DNA of 64,000 nucleotides from contig JADJNA010000055.1 of the NCBI GenBank assembly GCA_016709305.1, forward strand, positions 62,001 to 126,000. The letters run 5' to 3'. A program made the position numbers and the translations under genes. Below, in pieces: positions 1 through 8,937 of the stretch. Under the pieces are notes generated by a model. That model searched no databases and was not told the DNA's origin. It saw only the letters and a list, made by a program, of their open reading frames with translations. This DNA is from Candidatus Villigracilis saccharophilus. Lineage in GTDB: Bacteria > Chloroflexota > Anaerolineae > Anaerolineales > Villigracilaceae. The first letter of the stretch is position 1. Each line of letters starts with the position of its first letter.

Positions 1-725
1 CTCCGCGGATTTCCTGAAGGAAAGTAACCAGCCATGTTCCCATTCCAATCTCGGCGGCTACGTAAAAGGCGATCGCAGAATAAAACCAAGGCAGGTCGCC
101 TTTGAATGCGATTCCGGCAATGTGCTTGAAATCAATGCTATTTTGTTCGTTCGATTTGGGGAAACGGACAAAGGAAAATAGAAATATGAAGAGCAGGATT
201 AGGGCGATATCCCAGCGATAGATACCACGCCATGTTATGTTGAGGGAAAATAACCAGCCAGCAAAAAGGGGGGCAAGCAATGAGCCAAGACCATGCAAGA
301 CTGCCATGAGATTTAGGAAGAGGCCTCTTTTTTCAGGGTGGGCCTCCACGATGGTGGCATTTGCTCCAAGTTCGATCGCACCCAGCCCAAGTCCCATCAG
401 GAAAAAGAGAACCACCAAGCAATGCAGTACTTTGAAAGGAGCTATACCCGCCAACGCCAAGCGCCAGGAGAACCCCGGCAAAGATGAGGACAGTCTTTAA
501 TCCGAATTTGTCAGCGAGGAGGCCCGCGATAAAGGATGTGATCAGAAAACCAAAATACTGGCCGAAGAAAATATTTCCGCTCATGCCGTAGGAAATATTT
601 AAGTCCGCGATCATGGCGGGCAGGGTCGGGCCTTTGAGGTTGTCTGTGAATCCAAAGACGAAGAAGGATAGGAAGCAACCGGCAGTCAACAGGATAATGG
701 TGGTTTTGGATGGTTTATTTTGCAT
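1..725 (-). CDS. MFS sugar transporter, frameshifted and cut by window edge
   Basis: Major facilitator superfamily permease; its C-terminus lies beyond base 1. The N-terminal part shows a hydrophobic TM1 (about residues 8-30) and the loop between TM2 and TM3, 'GLLADKFGLKT', which matches MFS motif A. The frame breaks near 446-462. The adjacent frame then carries good MFS sequence ('GLGLGAIELGANATIVE') down to base 1, so a single indel explains the break. It sits at the distal end of the pentose block and probably imports a sugar, resembling the FHS/FucP-like branch. Substrate cannot be read from sequence. The break is more likely a sequencing error than decay, because both halves keep conserved residues. 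Confidence 0.75.
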
Positions 726-733
726 GATAGATA

Positions 734-1588
734 TTATGGAATGGATAGTAATTCATATATTTCCTTCGGCAGGGAATCCAATCCATAAAAAATATCCCAT
801 GTTTCCAGGTGAGTTATTGAAGCGCCGGGATATAAAATTTTCAATGGTGCGAGACTTTCAAGTTCCACGAACTTGTCATTGCAATATAATTCTGCGTTGC
901 TGTTGTTGTCAGGGTGAGATACTCCTGAATGCACTTCAAAGGTTTTGCGGAAAAGAATACCGTCCACCCAGTAAGCCATCCAGCCGTGTGAATTGAAGTA
1001 CCCTATTTTGAAGGGAGGAAGAAGCGCATCTGCTTGGAACAAAGTAAATTGGTCCCCCAACTTTAACCGCGGATCGTTGATGCGTGTATAGGGCCAAACT
1101 GAAAACTGACGATTGGGGAGCAATCCTGCTGCGTCCACGTTCCCAACTGGCATCGGTAGAATTACTGTGCCGCCCAAACGGAATTGAGTAATTGCCCATG
1201 GAGCCAATTCCACCGGCCATAACCCATCGTTGGTAAGTGTGTGGGTCAATGTTGCGGACGGTTTATCTGTGGCAAGTTGCACATCGATCCGCTTGCGAAT
1301 CCCTGTGCCGGGTCCTGTTGGAGATTCAAGAGTTACGCCATTTGTACGGTCAGTGAGCTTAAGTTCACCTTTGTCTGGGATATAGGTGCGCGGCATGGCT
1401 TCGGGTGAATGCCATAATCGATGTCCGCCATGAAAATGAAAGTCACCATAAGGGGTGGGGATCGGCGGAAGGCTGCTTGCATCAGCCATCAGGTTCGGTT
1501 TCCCTGCGCAGTAAAGTCCGACGATATGTAATGAATCGGTTAAATATTCTATTTCTAAAAAATCGTTTTTCAAAATGCGTTTGCTCAT
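734..1588 (-). CDS. galactose-mutarotase-like fold protein
   Basis: A 284-residue soluble protein without signal peptide. It has the all-beta character and scattered motifs of the aldose-epimerase/galactose mutarotase-like superfamily: an N-terminal 'LKNDFLEIEYLTDSLHIVGL' strand pair, 'HGGHRLWHSPE' near residue 53, and a later 'WAITQFRLGG' strand. Proteins of this fold bind or epimerise sugars, and some are non-catalytic sugar-binding members. It lies between the MFS transporter and an aldo/keto reductase at the end of the arabinose block, so a role in interconverting or sensing sugar anomers is reasonable. I cannot assign a specific substrate, and no firm catalytic His/Glu pair can be fixed by eye. 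Confidence 0.6.
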   Translation of the reverse strand: MSKRILKNDFLEIEYLTDSLHIVGLYCAGKPNLMADASSLPPIPTPYGDFHFHGGHRLWHSPEAMPRTYIPDKGELKLTDRTNGVTLESPTGPGTGIRKRIDVQLATDKPSATLTHTLTNDGLWPVELAPWAITQFRLGGTVILPMPVGNVDAAGLLPNRQFSVWPYTRINDPRLKLGDQFTLFQADALLPPFKIGYFNSHGWMAYWVDGILFRKTFEVHSGVSHPDNNSNAELYCNDKFVELESLAPLKILYPGASITHLETWDIFYGLDSLPKEIYELLSIP

Positions 1589-1611
1589 AAGCGCCTCAGT
1601 TCATTCCAAAA

Positions 1612-2595
1612 TTACCAGTGATTGTGTACCAGACCGCGGACATGCGAATTGTAGATCGAGTGGATTTTTCCCATCACCTCAGGACTCAGGGACGGCAGGT
1701 CTGCCGCTTTGACATTATCTTCTGCCTGCGTGGGATTCTTTGCTCCGGGGATGGCGCATGTCACAGCTTCATGCATCAAGATCCAGCGCAGAGCGAACTG
1801 CGGCATCGTCCAGCCTGCGGGGACAAGCGCTCTCAATTCCTCAACGGCCTTCAAGCCAGTTTCATAATCCACACCCGAGAAGGTTTCGCCGCGATCGAAC
1901 GATTCGCCGTGGCGATTGAAAGCACGATGGTCATCCATCTCAAAAGTGGATTTGAAAGTCAATTTTCCTGTCAACATTCCACTGGCGAGCGGAACGCGCG
2001 CCAGAATTCCAACCTTGCGGCGGATGGCTTCAGCGAAGAACAACTCCGCAGGCCGCTGGCGGAAGATGTTGAAAATGATCTGCACCGTTTGTACATTGGG
2101 ATATTCAATCGCCTTGAGCGCCTCTTCCACTTTTTCCACGCTCACACCGTAATGGCGCAGCTTGCCCGCGTGGACAAGATCATCCAACACGCCGAATGTT
2201 TCGGGCATGTAAAAGACTTCGGTGGGTGGGCAGTGCAATTGCAAAAGGTCGATAGCATCTGTGTTTAGATTTTTGAGACTGCGCTCCACGAATGCAGTGA
2301 GGTTGACGCGGTTGTATCCGCCCGCGACATGCGGATCGAGTCTGCGCCCAGCCTTGGTTGCCACATAAATGGTTTCGCTGCGTTCCTTGCGGAGTTCGGC
2401 CACAAGGCGTTCCGACCGTCCGTCGCCATAGACATCGGCAGTGTCGATGAAATTTACACCCAAGTCAATGGAGCGATGTAAAGCTGCCAGTGAATCTTTA
2501 TCATCCACATTTCCCCACGAGCCACCAATGGCCCAAGCCCCAAATGAGACCGTTGAAACCTTCCACCCTGTGCGTCCAAGTTCGCGATATTGCAT
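1612..2595 (-). CDS. aldo/keto reductase
   Basis: A 327-residue NADPH-dependent aldo/keto reductase of normal family length. The catalytic tetrad is visible: Asp51 and Tyr56 in 'FIDTADVYGDGRSE', Lys81 in 'VATKAGRR' and His121 in 'LLQLHCP'. The C-terminal cofactor region 'CAIPGAKNPTQAEDN' is also present. The start is supported by 'aaaggaaa' upstream of the ATG. Family members reduce sugar aldehydes and ketones or oxidise the reverse way, and many pentose clusters carry one. It lies downstream of araA in the same direction and is probably co-transcribed, so it likely handles a pentose or sugar-acid intermediate. The true substrate is unknown. Confidence 0.9.
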   Translation of the reverse strand: MQYRELGRTGWKVSTVSFGAWAIGGSWGNVDDKDSLAALHRSIDLGVNFIDTADVYGDGRSERLVAELRKERSETIYVATKAGRRLDPHVAGGYNRVNLTAFVERSLKNLNTDAIDLLQLHCPPTEVFYMPETFGVLDDLVHAGKLRHYGVSVEKVEEALKAIEYPNVQTVQIIFNIFRQRPAELFFAEAIRRKVGILARVPLASGMLTGKLTFKSTFEMDDHRAFNRHGESFDRGETFSGVDYETGLKAVEELRALVPAGWTMPQFALRWILMHEAVTCAIPGAKNPTQAEDNVKAADLPSLSPEVMGKIHSIYNSHVRGLVHNHW

Positions 2596-2625
2596 GATGT
2601 GTTTCCTTTGTTCAAAAGAAACCCT

Positions 2626-2644
2626 AAAGGTCTCAAAGACCTTT
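2626..2644. repeat. short intergenic palindrome
   Basis: An 8-bp perfect inverted repeat (AAAGGTCT / AGACCTTT, 3-nt loop) in the gap between araA and the aldo/keto reductase. It resembles a dispersed repeat more than a terminator because it has no T-run. It is one of several unrelated hairpins that fill the gaps of this operon. Confidence 0.4.
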
Positions 2645-2672
2645 CGCTGTCGCTCAGAATGACGTGGTAATA

Positions 2673-4178
2673 CTACAGCCCTTTGTTCAAGTGATAGTAC
2701 AGATCATTCCAGCGCAGTTTTTCCTTGAATTCCTGTACACGAGTATTTTCATCGATTAATAGGAACTCGATACCCGCCATGTCTGCAAAATCTTGCAAGT
2801 GTTCAGCAGTGACTGAGTAGCTGAAACTGGTGTGATGCGCGCCGCCCGCATAGATCCACGCGGCAGCAGCAACTTTGAGATTCGGACGAGGCAGCCACAG
2901 TGCGCGCGCCACGGGCAGTTTGGGAAGCGGCTCATCGGTCGGGACAACATCCACGACATTGGCAACCATGCGGAAGCGTTGCCCCATGTCCATGATGGAA
3001 GCTCCAATCGCGGGTCCCGTGTTGGCGTCGAATATCAATCGGACAGGATCAGCCTTCCCGCCGATCGAGAGCGGAAGGATATCCAATTTCGGCTTTTTCG
3101 AAGCAATCGATTCGCAAATCTCAAGCATGTGTGCGCCGAGGACTTTGTCGCCGCTGGCGCTGAAATGATAGGTGTAGTCTTCCATGAAACTGACGCCGCC
3201 TTTCAACCCTTCAGCCATGACCTTCATCGCGCGGACGAGAGCGGAGGTCTTCCAGTCGCCTTCCGCGCCGAAGCCGTAGCCGTCACGCATCAATCGCTGG
3301 CAAGCCAAGCCTGGCAATTGAGGCATTCCGTGCAGGTCTTCAAATGTGGTGGTGAATGCTTTGAAGTTGCCCGCCTGCAGGAAGTTACGCATTCCAACTT
3401 CCATGCGCGCGCCATCTTTTAGCGAGGCGTTACGTTCGCCGCCAGGGCGCAGGGACGGAATGACATCGTATTCGTCGAGATAGGCTTGCATCATCTTTTC
3501 GACATCGCCATCACTAGCCTCGTTGACAGCCTTGACCAGATCACCGATCCCATAGCCGTAGACATCGTACCCAAACTTGATCTGCGCCTCGACCTTGTCG
3601 CCTTCGGTCACAGCTACATCACGCATGTTGTCGCCAAAGCGGGCAACCTTTGCGCCCTGCCAATCCGCCCACGCGGATGCGGCTCGTGCCCACACACCCA
3701 ACTGCGCCTGCACTTCGTCATCCTGCCAGTGACCAACGACCACTTTGCGGTCCAGTCGTAGGCGGCTGCCGATGAAACCAAATTCACGATCGCCGTGCGC
3801 GGCTTGATTCAGATTCATGAAATCCATGTCAATTGTTGACCAGGGAATTTCGCGGTCATATTGCGTGTGCAAATGGGCGAACGGCTTCTTGAGCAGGCTC
3901 AAGCCCGCGATCCACATTTTGGCGGGCGAGAAAGTGTGCATCCAGGTGATGAGGCCAATGCATTTCTTGGTCGAATTGGCTTCAAGGCACAACTCGCGGA
4001 TGGCATCGGGTGTGGTGAGGACAGGCTTGAACACTACCTTTACAGGTAAATGCTTTGAAGCATCAAACGCTGCTGCGATTTCGCGGGAGTGTTCTGCGAC
4101 CTGTTCCAATGTCTTGGGGCCATATAAATGCTGGCTGCCTGTTACAAACCAAACTTCATTTTGTTTTAGATCGATCAT
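2673..4178 (-). CDS. araA: L-arabinose isomerase
   Basis: Converts L-arabinose to L-ribulose, the first step of the phosphorylating arabinose pathway, in the cytoplasm. It is 501 residues, the usual length. The Mn-binding and catalytic positions known for AraA are all recognisable: Glu in 'FGAEGDWKTSALVRA', Glu in 'SFMEDYTYHF', His in 'LGAHMLEICES' and His in 'GGAHHTSFS'. The start 'MIDLKQNEVWFVTGSQHLYG' is typical and follows a strong 'aaaggagagc' ribosome site. It is followed by the aldo/keto reductase and preceded by araD and a FGGY kinase, giving the full araBAD set in one direction. Confidence 0.97.
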   Translation of the reverse strand: MIDLKQNEVWFVTGSQHLYGPKTLEQVAEHSREIAAAFDASKHLPVKVVFKPVLTTPDAIRELCLEANSTKKCIGLITWMHTFSPAKMWIAGLSLLKKPFAHLHTQYDREIPWSTIDMDFMNLNQAAHGDREFGFIGSRLRLDRKVVVGHWQDDEVQAQLGVWARAASAWADWQGAKVARFGDNMRDVAVTEGDKVEAQIKFGYDVYGYGIGDLVKAVNEASDGDVEKMMQAYLDEYDVIPSLRPGGERNASLKDGARMEVGMRNFLQAGNFKAFTTTFEDLHGMPQLPGLACQRLMRDGYGFGAEGDWKTSALVRAMKVMAEGLKGGVSFMEDYTYHFSASGDKVLGAHMLEICESIASKKPKLDILPLSIGGKADPVRLIFDANTGPAIGASIMDMGQRFRMVANVVDVVPTDEPLPKLPVARALWLPRPNLKVAAAAWIYAGGAHHTSFSYSVTAEHLQDFADMAGIEFLLIDENTRVQEFKEKLRWNDLYYHLNKGL

Positions 4179-4200
4179 GATTGCTCTCCTTTTGTTAGTA

Positions 4201-4247
4201 CGTCATTGCGAGGGCGCTCTTGCTCTTTGCCCGAAGAAGCAATGACG
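4201..4247. repeat. REP-like intergenic hairpin
   Basis: Inverted repeat CGTCATTGC / GCAATGACG (4201-4209 with 4239-4247) with a nested GGGC/GCCC stem. The 'CGTCATTGCGAG...GAAGCAATGACG' form resembles the dispersed REP-type palindromes seen in many bacterial genomes. It lies in the araD-araA gap. Confidence 0.5.
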
Positions 4248-4255
4248 AATGATGA

Positions 4256-4945
4256 CTACTGTCCGTAATAGGCGTTTTCGCCGTGTTTCCTCAAATAGTG
4301 CTTATTCAGCAGTTCCTGTTGCATAGGTCCAATGCCTGGGTTGAGCGTCAAGGTTTGTATATTCATGAACGCGACCGTTTCCATCACCACCGCGTTGTGA
4401 ACGGCATCCATCGCATCCTTGCCCCATGCGAACGGACCATGGCTGTAAACCACAACACCAGGAATGGCATCTGGATTTTTATCTTTGAACGTCTCGATGA
4501 TGACGGTCCCCGTCTCTTTCTCGTACTCAGCCTGAATCTCTTCGAGGGTCATTTTTTCTTGTGCAGGGATCTCACCGTAAAAATAATCGCCATGTGTGGT
4601 GCCGAGCGCAGCAATGCCGCGACCCGCCTGCGCGAAACTCGTCGCCCAACGGCTGTGGGTGTGGACGATGCCGCCGATGTTGGGAAAGGCTTTGTACAGT
4701 TCGAGATGCGTGGGTGTATCGGAGGACGGCTTGAGTTCGCCATCCACGACTTTGCCTGTTTCCAATTCCACAACGACCATGTCCTTGGCTTTCATCGTCT
4801 CATAGGCAACGCCAGAAGGTTTGATCACGACCAATCCCTTCTCGCGGTCAATGCCAGAGACGTTGCCCCAAGTGAAGGTGACGAGTCCGTGTTTGGGGAG
4901 CAGCAAGTTTGCTTGGAATACTTGTTCTTTTAATTTCTTGAGCAT
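4256..4945 (-). CDS. araD: L-ribulose-5-phosphate 4-epimerase
   Basis: Converts L-ribulose 5-phosphate to D-xylulose 5-phosphate, feeding the pentose phosphate pathway. It belongs to the class II aldolase/AraD fold. Zinc ligands are visible as the two His of 'GGIVHTHSRWATSFAQAG' and the His of 'VVVYSHGPFAWG'. The N-terminal 'LPKHGLVTFTWGNVSGID' is the usual phosphate-binding stretch. I place the start at the ATG at 4945 (229 residues) because 'ggagaaaacc' lies just upstream; a GTG at 4957 would place the start inside that ribosome site. It is sandwiched between the kinase and araA. Confidence 0.96.
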   Translation of the reverse strand: MLKKLKEQVFQANLLLPKHGLVTFTWGNVSGIDREKGLVVIKPSGVAYETMKAKDMVVVELETGKVVDGELKPSSDTPTHLELYKAFPNIGGIVHTHSRWATSFAQAGRGIAALGTTHGDYFYGEIPAQEKMTLEEIQAEYEKETGTVIIETFKDKNPDAIPGVVVYSHGPFAWGKDAMDAVHNAVVMETVAFMNIQTLTLNPGIGPMQQELLNKHYLRKHGENAYYGQ

Positions 4946-4968
4946 GGTTTTCTCCACAGATCAGAGAC

Positions 4969-5007
4969 TAGAGATTGGTTGTTCGTTCATTAATCATCTA
5001 ATCTCTA
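4969..5007. repeat. intergenic inverted repeat
   Basis: An 8-bp inverted repeat (TAGAGATT / AATCTCTA) in the gap between the kinase and araD, with an AT-rich loop. There is no clear T-tract. It may be a processing hairpin or a dispersed repeat. Confidence 0.35.
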
Positions 5008-5019
5008 ATTTTCCAATTT

Positions 5020-6618
5020 CTATTTCATACCTTCCACCGCCGCGCGTTCAATGCCAAGACCTGCTTTGTAGCGTTCCATGAATGTATTGAAACCATCCAC
5101 GTCCTTTTTGTCAGGCGCAATGGTGGAACTTTTTTCGTTGGCGAACACTTTGCCGTTCAAATAATCTTCGAGATATTCATTTTCTTTTTTATTGAGCGCA
5201 TACGCGGCAAGCAGAGCCATGCCCCATGCGCCGCCTTCCCCCGCGGTTTCCATCACTGAGACGGAGGTGTTCATTGCTGCCGCCATGATCTTTTGCCCAA
5301 CGCCTTCGGTTTTGAAGAACCCGCCATGACCGAGCAATTGGTCGAGTTTTACGTTTTCCTGCGAGAGAATATCCATGCCGATCTTCAACGTGCCCACCGA
5401 CGAGAACAAGTGTGTGCGCATGAAGTTCGGCAAAGTGAAACGGCTTTCAGGAGTGCGGATGAACAATGGGCGTCCCTCGGTCAAGTCTGTGATGGATTCG
5501 CCTGAGAGATAGTTGTAGGCAAGCAATCCACCGCCATCGGCATCGCCCGCGAGCGCTGACTTGTAAAGCATCTCAAATAGCTTGGACTGACTGATTTCCA
5601 CGCCGAGCGCATTGGTAAATTCGTGGAAGAGCCCCACCCAGGCGTTGAGGTCGGATGTGCAGTTGTTGGCATGAACCATCGCGACAGGCTTACCTGTGGG
5701 CGTCGTCACCATGTCAATTTCAGGATAGAGTTTGGACAGCGCCTTTTCCAACACGATCATGGCGAAGACAGATGTTCCAGCGGACACATTTCCCGTTCGT
5801 TCTGCCACACTGTTGGTTGCTACCATGCCTGTGCCTGCATCTCCCTCAGGCGGACAGAGCGGAATGCCAGCCTTGAGTCCTCCGCTTGGGTCGAGCAGCT
5901 TTGCGCCTTCTTCGGTCAGTGTGCCAGCGGCATCCCCTGCTACTAAAACTTTCGGCAAAATATCTTCAAGCTTCCACGAGATGTTTTCAGCTTTGAGTTG
6001 CTCATTGAACTGTCCAAGCATTTTTTTGTCATAGTCGTTGATTGTGCTGTCGATGGGGAACATGCCTGAGGCTTCACCAACTCCCAGCACCTTTTCCCCC
6101 GTCAACTTCCAGTGGACATAGCCCGCCAGTGTGGTCTGATGGCCGATGTCTTTGATATGCGCTTCCTTGTTCAATATCGCCTGATACAGATGGGCGATGC
6201 TCCAGCGCTGTGGAATGTTGAATTGGAAGAGGTTGGTGAGTTTCTCGGCGGCTTGCCCTGTCATGGTATTGCGCCAGGTGCGGAAGGGGACGAGTAAATT
6301 GCCGTTCTTGTCGAACGCCAGATAGCCGTGCATCATGGCGCTGAATCCCATCGCACCGACGGTCTTGAGCGTGACGCCGTACTTCTCAGAGACCTCTTTG
6401 CAGAGGTTTTGGTAACTCTCCTGCAAGCCTTTCCAAACATTGTCAAGACTGTATGTCCACACGCCGTGCTCGTATTGGTTCTCCCACTCAAAACTTCCTG
6501 AGGCAATCGGCGCATGATCCTCGCCGATCAATACAGCTTTGATGCGGGTGGAACCGAGTTCAATGCCAAGGACGGTCTTGCCGCTTTCGATTGATTTTTT
6601 GATTTCGTTTTTATCCAT
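5020..6618 (-). CDS. FGGY-family carbohydrate kinase, probable L-ribulokinase
   Basis: Phosphorylates the ketopentose made by AraA, by inference from its position next to araD and araA. The FGGY N-terminal domain opens with 'LGIELGSTRIKAVLIGED' (phosphate-binding loop). The C-terminal domain has 'GHGGFFKTEGVGQKIMAAA' and 'ETAGEGGAWGMALLAAY'. I take the start at 6618 (532 residues) because 'aggagatcaatATG' is a near-ideal ribosome site; a longer reading to 6726 runs into the intergenic repeat and looks unrelated. The sequence is more xylulokinase-like than E. coli AraB, so xylulose or ribulose could both be substrates. Confidence 0.88.
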   Translation of the reverse strand: MDKNEIKKSIESGKTVLGIELGSTRIKAVLIGEDHAPIASGSFEWENQYEHGVWTYSLDNVWKGLQESYQNLCKEVSEKYGVTLKTVGAMGFSAMMHGYLAFDKNGNLLVPFRTWRNTMTGQAAEKLTNLFQFNIPQRWSIAHLYQAILNKEAHIKDIGHQTTLAGYVHWKLTGEKVLGVGEASGMFPIDSTINDYDKKMLGQFNEQLKAENISWKLEDILPKVLVAGDAAGTLTEEGAKLLDPSGGLKAGIPLCPPEGDAGTGMVATNSVAERTGNVSAGTSVFAMIVLEKALSKLYPEIDMVTTPTGKPVAMVHANNCTSDLNAWVGLFHEFTNALGVEISQSKLFEMLYKSALAGDADGGGLLAYNYLSGESITDLTEGRPLFIRTPESRFTLPNFMRTHLFSSVGTLKIGMDILSQENVKLDQLLGHGGFFKTEGVGQKIMAAAMNTSVSVMETAGEGGAWGMALLAAYALNKKENEYLEDYLNGKVFANEKSSTIAPDKKDVDGFNTFMERYKAGLGIERAAVEGMK

Positions 6619-6637
6619 ATTGATCTCCTGTGAATTC

Positions 6638-6692
6638 GGACGATAGACCATTGAACTTAGACTATTGCCTGTCGTCCACCGTCTACGGTCGG
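6638..6692. repeat. intergenic repeat, first copy of 'gacgatagacc' type
   Basis: A gap sequence built from GACGATAGACC-like and GTCTACGGTC-like units that can fold back on each other. A clearer relative lies at 7709-7760, so the two are probably copies of one dispersed element inserted into the gaps of this operon. Confidence 0.45.
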
Positions 6693-6694
6693 TT

Positions 6695-7684
6695 TTATCC
6701 CGGGTACCAAACCTTGCGCGGATCATCCTCTATCCGCACGTAGTCAAATGCTGAGTCGATCATCTTTTTCAAGTCGTATTCAGGACGCCAGCCTAGTAAA
6801 AACTTTGCTTTGGTGTTATCGAGCCATGTGGAGTGGAATTCGGTTTTGATCTCCACGGTGGGGAAGCCGCGCGTCTCGTGCAAATATTTGCCCATCTCGC
6901 CGTAGTCCACGGGCTCGTCCGTGCAGATGTTGAAGAGTTGTTGGCGGGCTTTGGGGTGGTCGATGGCAACCAAGATTGCGCTGACCAAATCGTCAACGTG
7001 GATAAAGTTTCGTTTAACGGGAACAGCTTCCAGATTAAGCATGATCGGGATGGTCTGCGCCCGCACGTAGTCAGCCGCAGTTTTCTCATCCACAAATTCA
7101 CGCCAGCGCGGACCACCGAAGACATCCTCTCCAAATGAGAGTTGATATTTGAAGTCATCCTTTTCCATGATCCACGGCGCGCGCAAACAACAGCCATTCA
7201 AGTTGTATTGGATGTAATACTGTTCGAGCATGACTTCTTCGAGAACTTTGGAGAGTGCGTAGCAGCCGGGGTAGGCAGAGTGTTTTTGCGTTTCAGTGAC
7301 GGGGATGGGATGCGGATAAACGAAATGGCCCATGCCCGCATCGCCGCCGACCATGATGAACTGTTTGAATGTTTTGCTGGTGCGGCAGGCTTCGAGCAGC
7401 CAGAAGAGACCTTTGACCGCAACATCCATAATTTGCTCGGGCGTTTCTTTGACGGTTGCGAGATGCAGAACATGCGTAACACCGTCCATCGCTTTTTCGA
7501 CAAGGTCGCGATGTTCGATGGAGCCGTGAATGTTTTGAATGCGTGGGTGAGGGGGAAGCTCGCGGTTATGACACAAAGCGCGAACCGTGAACGAGTTGAA
7601 TTTGGAATCTGTCAGCAGGCGATTGATAAAGGTTTGTCCCACCTTGCCTGTTGCGCCAGTGACGAGGATGATGTTGTTAGACAT
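6695..7684 (-). CDS. NAD-dependent epimerase/dehydratase (extended SDR)
   Basis: Extended short-chain dehydrogenase/reductase of about 329 residues. The Rossmann motif 'VTGATGKVGQTF' is near the N-terminus. The catalytic Tyr/Lys pair is in 'YALSKVLEE', and the substrate-side 'RAPWIMEKDDF' and 'RNFIHVDDLVSAI' are typical of sugar-nucleotide or sugar-lactone members. I place the start at ATG 7684, preceded by 'aggtgagc', rather than the GTG at 7690. It sits between the kinase and the Gfo/Idh oxidoreductase in a pentose block, so it could act on a sugar, aldonate or uronate. The substrate is not identifiable. Confidence 0.82.
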   Translation of the reverse strand: MSNNIILVTGATGKVGQTFINRLLTDSKFNSFTVRALCHNRELPPHPRIQNIHGSIEHRDLVEKAMDGVTHVLHLATVKETPEQIMDVAVKGLFWLLEACRTSKTFKQFIMVGGDAGMGHFVYPHPIPVTETQKHSAYPGCYALSKVLEEVMLEQYYIQYNLNGCCLRAPWIMEKDDFKYQLSFGEDVFGGPRWREFVDEKTAADYVRAQTIPIMLNLEAVPVKRNFIHVDDLVSAILVAIDHPKARQQLFNICTDEPVDYGEMGKYLHETRGFPTVEIKTEFHSTWLDNTKAKFLLGWRPEYDLKKMIDSAFDYVRIEDDPRKVWYPG

Positions 7685-7708
7685 GCTCACCTGCTTCTTT
7701 GGACGATA

Positions 7709-7760
7709 GACGATAGACCGTGGACCATTGTCTGTTGTCCATCGTCTGCGGTCTATCGTC
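7709..7760. repeat. intergenic long hairpin
   Basis: A 12-bp perfect inverted repeat GACGATAGACCG / CGGTCTATCGTC (7709-7720 with 7749-7760), with a second inner pairing TGGAC/GTCCA. It is related to the sequence at 6638-6692. It fills the gap between the Gfo/Idh gene and the SDR gene. Confidence 0.6.
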
Positions 7761-7768
7761 GGTCTTCA

Positions 7769-8936
7769 TCAGCATTTCGTCCACTGCCCATTCGCTTCAC
7801 TGGATGCGATGACGCTATCCACAAAGCGCACGCCCATTAAGCCATCGAAGGAGTTGGGGAAGTACAGCGCGAGCGGGTCTGGTTGTTTGCCTGCACGGCG
7901 CGCGGCTATCGCTTCGGCGGCATCGGAATAAATATTTGCAAAGCCATCTGGGAAAACCTTCGGGATGTCCTGCAACCAAACGAGTGCAGCGAGAGGAGAG
8001 CGGCAATGTGCCAGGTCCGTTCGGCGTGCGATTCTCGGAAGGTCCCTTCAACGGTTTGAAGGTGAGCGCTTGCGGGAATTCCTGCATCCATTCGAGCGAG
8101 CCTTTCGTTCCGCTCACACGAATGCGCAAACAATTCTCCACGCCAGCCGCGGCTTGCGTCACCCAAAAACTTCCGCGGGCGCCGTTACTGAATCGGAGCA
8201 TTGCCCCGCCAAAGTCATGGATGATTCGCTTCGGCACGATGGCGCCAACTTCCGCTGCTACTTCATCCAGTTCCAAGCCCGTGATGAATCTCGTCAGGTT
8301 ATGCGCGTGCGTGCCGATGTCGCCCATCACGCGCGAAGGTCCGCCGCGCACGGGGTCGAACTTCCAGTTATCAGGGGAAAACGTTTTTTCTTCATCCGCT
8401 TTACCGCCCTGCACGTACTCCACCTGCACGAGTCGTATTGTTCCGAGTTCACCCGCTTCCACCATCGCCTTCGCCTGCCGCACCATCGGGTAGCCCGTGT
8501 AATTGTGGGTGAGGCAAAACACCAAACCAGTCTCCTGCACTTTTTTGTGCAAAGCTTCGGCTTCGGCGAGCGTGTTGGTCATGGGCTTGTCGCAAATCAC
8601 ATCGATGCCGCGCTCAAGAGCCCACATCGAATAATCAAAATGACTATCGTTCGGAGTCATGATGGCAACCGCGTCGATGCCATCTTTTCTGGATGATTCG
8701 CCATCGAGCAACGCATTAACATCGGGATAGATGCGGTCTGATTCGATACCAAGCTCGGCCGCATCTTTCTTAGATTTGGCTTGGTCAGACGAAAAGATGC
8801 CTGTCACAATCTGATATCGATCATCGCGCCGCGCCGACTGGCGATGCATCGCACCGATAAACGAACCCGTCCCACCGCCGATGACGGCGAGCCGCAGTCT
8901 GCGTCCTAAATAGTCAATCACAGGGTTCAAAGACAT
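7769..8936 (-). CDS. Gfo/Idh/MocA-family oxidoreductase, frameshifted near 7950
   Basis: NAD(P)-dependent sugar/inositol oxidoreductase. The N-terminal Rossmann motif 'VIGGGTGSFIGAMH' and the 'CDKPMTNTLAEAE' version of the family EKP motif are clear. The frame shifts at the homopolymer 'gggaaaa' (7950-7956). The upstream frame reads '...LVAGHPEGFP' and the downstream frame continues with 'DGFANIYSDAAEAI', the normal family C-terminus, ending at 7769. Restoring one base gives about 388 residues, a usual size. It follows 'aggagaaataag' and abuts the HbpS-like gene. It likely oxidises a pentose or a derivative; the break is probably a sequencing error. Confidence 0.85.
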
Positions 8937-8937
8937 C

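Noticed and set aside
1618..4933. Long plus-strand open frames opposite the arabinose genes (for example 1618-2268 and 4283-4933)
   Set aside because: They lie antisense to araA, araD and the aldo/keto reductase, have no ribosome site or known domain, and their composition mirrors the coding strand.
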